Made by a program: the position numbers and the translations under genes. Shown here in pieces: positions 6,257 through 6,329 of a DNA stretch of 6,329 nucleotides. This DNA comes from Chthoniobacteraceae bacterium. GTDB lineage: Bacteria; Verrucomicrobiota; Verrucomicrobiia; Chthoniobacterales; Chthoniobacteraceae. The first letter of the stretch is position 1; the number at the start of each line of letters is the position of its first letter. Below the pieces are notes generated by a model, which worked only from the letters and a program-made list of their open reading frames with translations, was not told the DNA's origin and made no database searches. The stretch is from positions 1 through 6,329 of the forward strand of contig CANJYI010000172.1 in the NCBI GenBank assembly GCA_947478975.1, in the 5' to 3' direction.

Positions 6257-6329
6257 GCACCGACATTATCGTTCTCAAGCAGCTTCTCAACTCCATACCG
6301 CGAAGCATCCTCAATCAAACAGCCCGTAA
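6220..6329 (-). CDS. C-terminal end of an unrecognised protein (5' part outside window)
   Basis: From the right edge, a minus-strand frame is open for 35 codons and ends with TAG (6222-6220). It reads TGCLIEDASRYGVEKLL then ENDNVGAGWFLVHTPTEW, a balanced, protein-like composition with an amphipathic helix followed by a hydrophobic strand (GWFLVHT). Third-position G+C is 20 of 35, lower than the strong G/C bias in the other genes here. The terminator-like structure with correct polarity at its end supports a real gene. I do not recognise the family from this fragment. It converges on the tRNA-Leu gene, and the 120-base gap between the tRNA and this stop holds no other convincing gene. It could be the end of a gene carried by an integrated element, an ordinary gene, or a remnant. 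Confidence 0.45.
   Translation of the reverse strand, partial: TGCLIEDASRYGVEKLLENDNVGAGWFLVHTPTEW

Noticed and set aside
6120..6314. Minus-strand 64-codon frame starting with TTG
   Set aside because: It overlaps the better-looking frame ending at 6220. It runs through the terminator-like repeat, and its Arg/Ser/Phe/Pro-rich translation does not resemble a protein. It is more likely a shadow.
1..6329. CRISPR array or insertion sequence
   Set aside because: No regularly spaced repeats, transposase motifs or paired terminal inverted repeats were found; the only direct repeats noted are 9 bases or shorter.

Overview
The window is GC-rich chromosomal DNA (roughly 60-67% G+C in the gene body, dropping to about half G+C after position 6120). 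It most resembles a Gram-negative bacterium of the Verrucomicrobiota or a related group. The reasons are an RND/membrane-fusion efflux pair (which implies an outer membrane), a lipoprotein with a GH75 chitosanase-like domain, a bacterial TMEM14-type membrane protein, an almost complete lack of Shine-Dalgarno sequences, and a tRNA gene without an encoded CCA end. The taxonomic placement is inference.

Left part, minus strand (1-2872): a two-gene efflux operon read right to left. A MdtA-type periplasmic adaptor (2872 to 1622) overlaps by 4 bases (GTGA) the GTG start of a MdtB/MdtC-type RND inner-membrane pump. The pump runs off the left edge, with 541 complete codons visible. Together with an outer-membrane channel not seen here they would form a tripartite, proton-driven exporter.

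A 163-base divergent spacer (2873-3035) separates this operon from a plus-strand cluster: a small TMEM14-family four-helix membrane protein (3036-3374), a 435-residue lipoprotein with a GH75 chitosanase-like domain split by a predicted coiled-coil insertion (3439-4746), and dprA (4751-5857), the RecA/ssDNA loader of natural transformation. The lipoprotein and dprA are 4 bases apart and probably co-transcribed.

Right part (5858-6329): a short spacer with a candidate promoter, a 9-base direct repeat and two small hairpins precedes a tRNA-Leu(CAA) gene (6015-6097). Past the tRNA the base composition falls. At the right edge, on the minus strand, is the last 35 codons of an unrecognised gene (stop at 6220-6222) whose end is embedded in a nested inverted repeat followed by a T7 run, which looks like an intrinsic terminator. 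A gene of different composition converging on a tRNA gene is what the edge of an integrated element can look like, but no integrase or duplicated tRNA end is visible.

I see no CRISPR array, complete insertion sequence or clearly new multi-gene system. The items most worth following up are the split GH75-like lipoprotein next to dprA and the unrecognised gene end beyond the tRNA.
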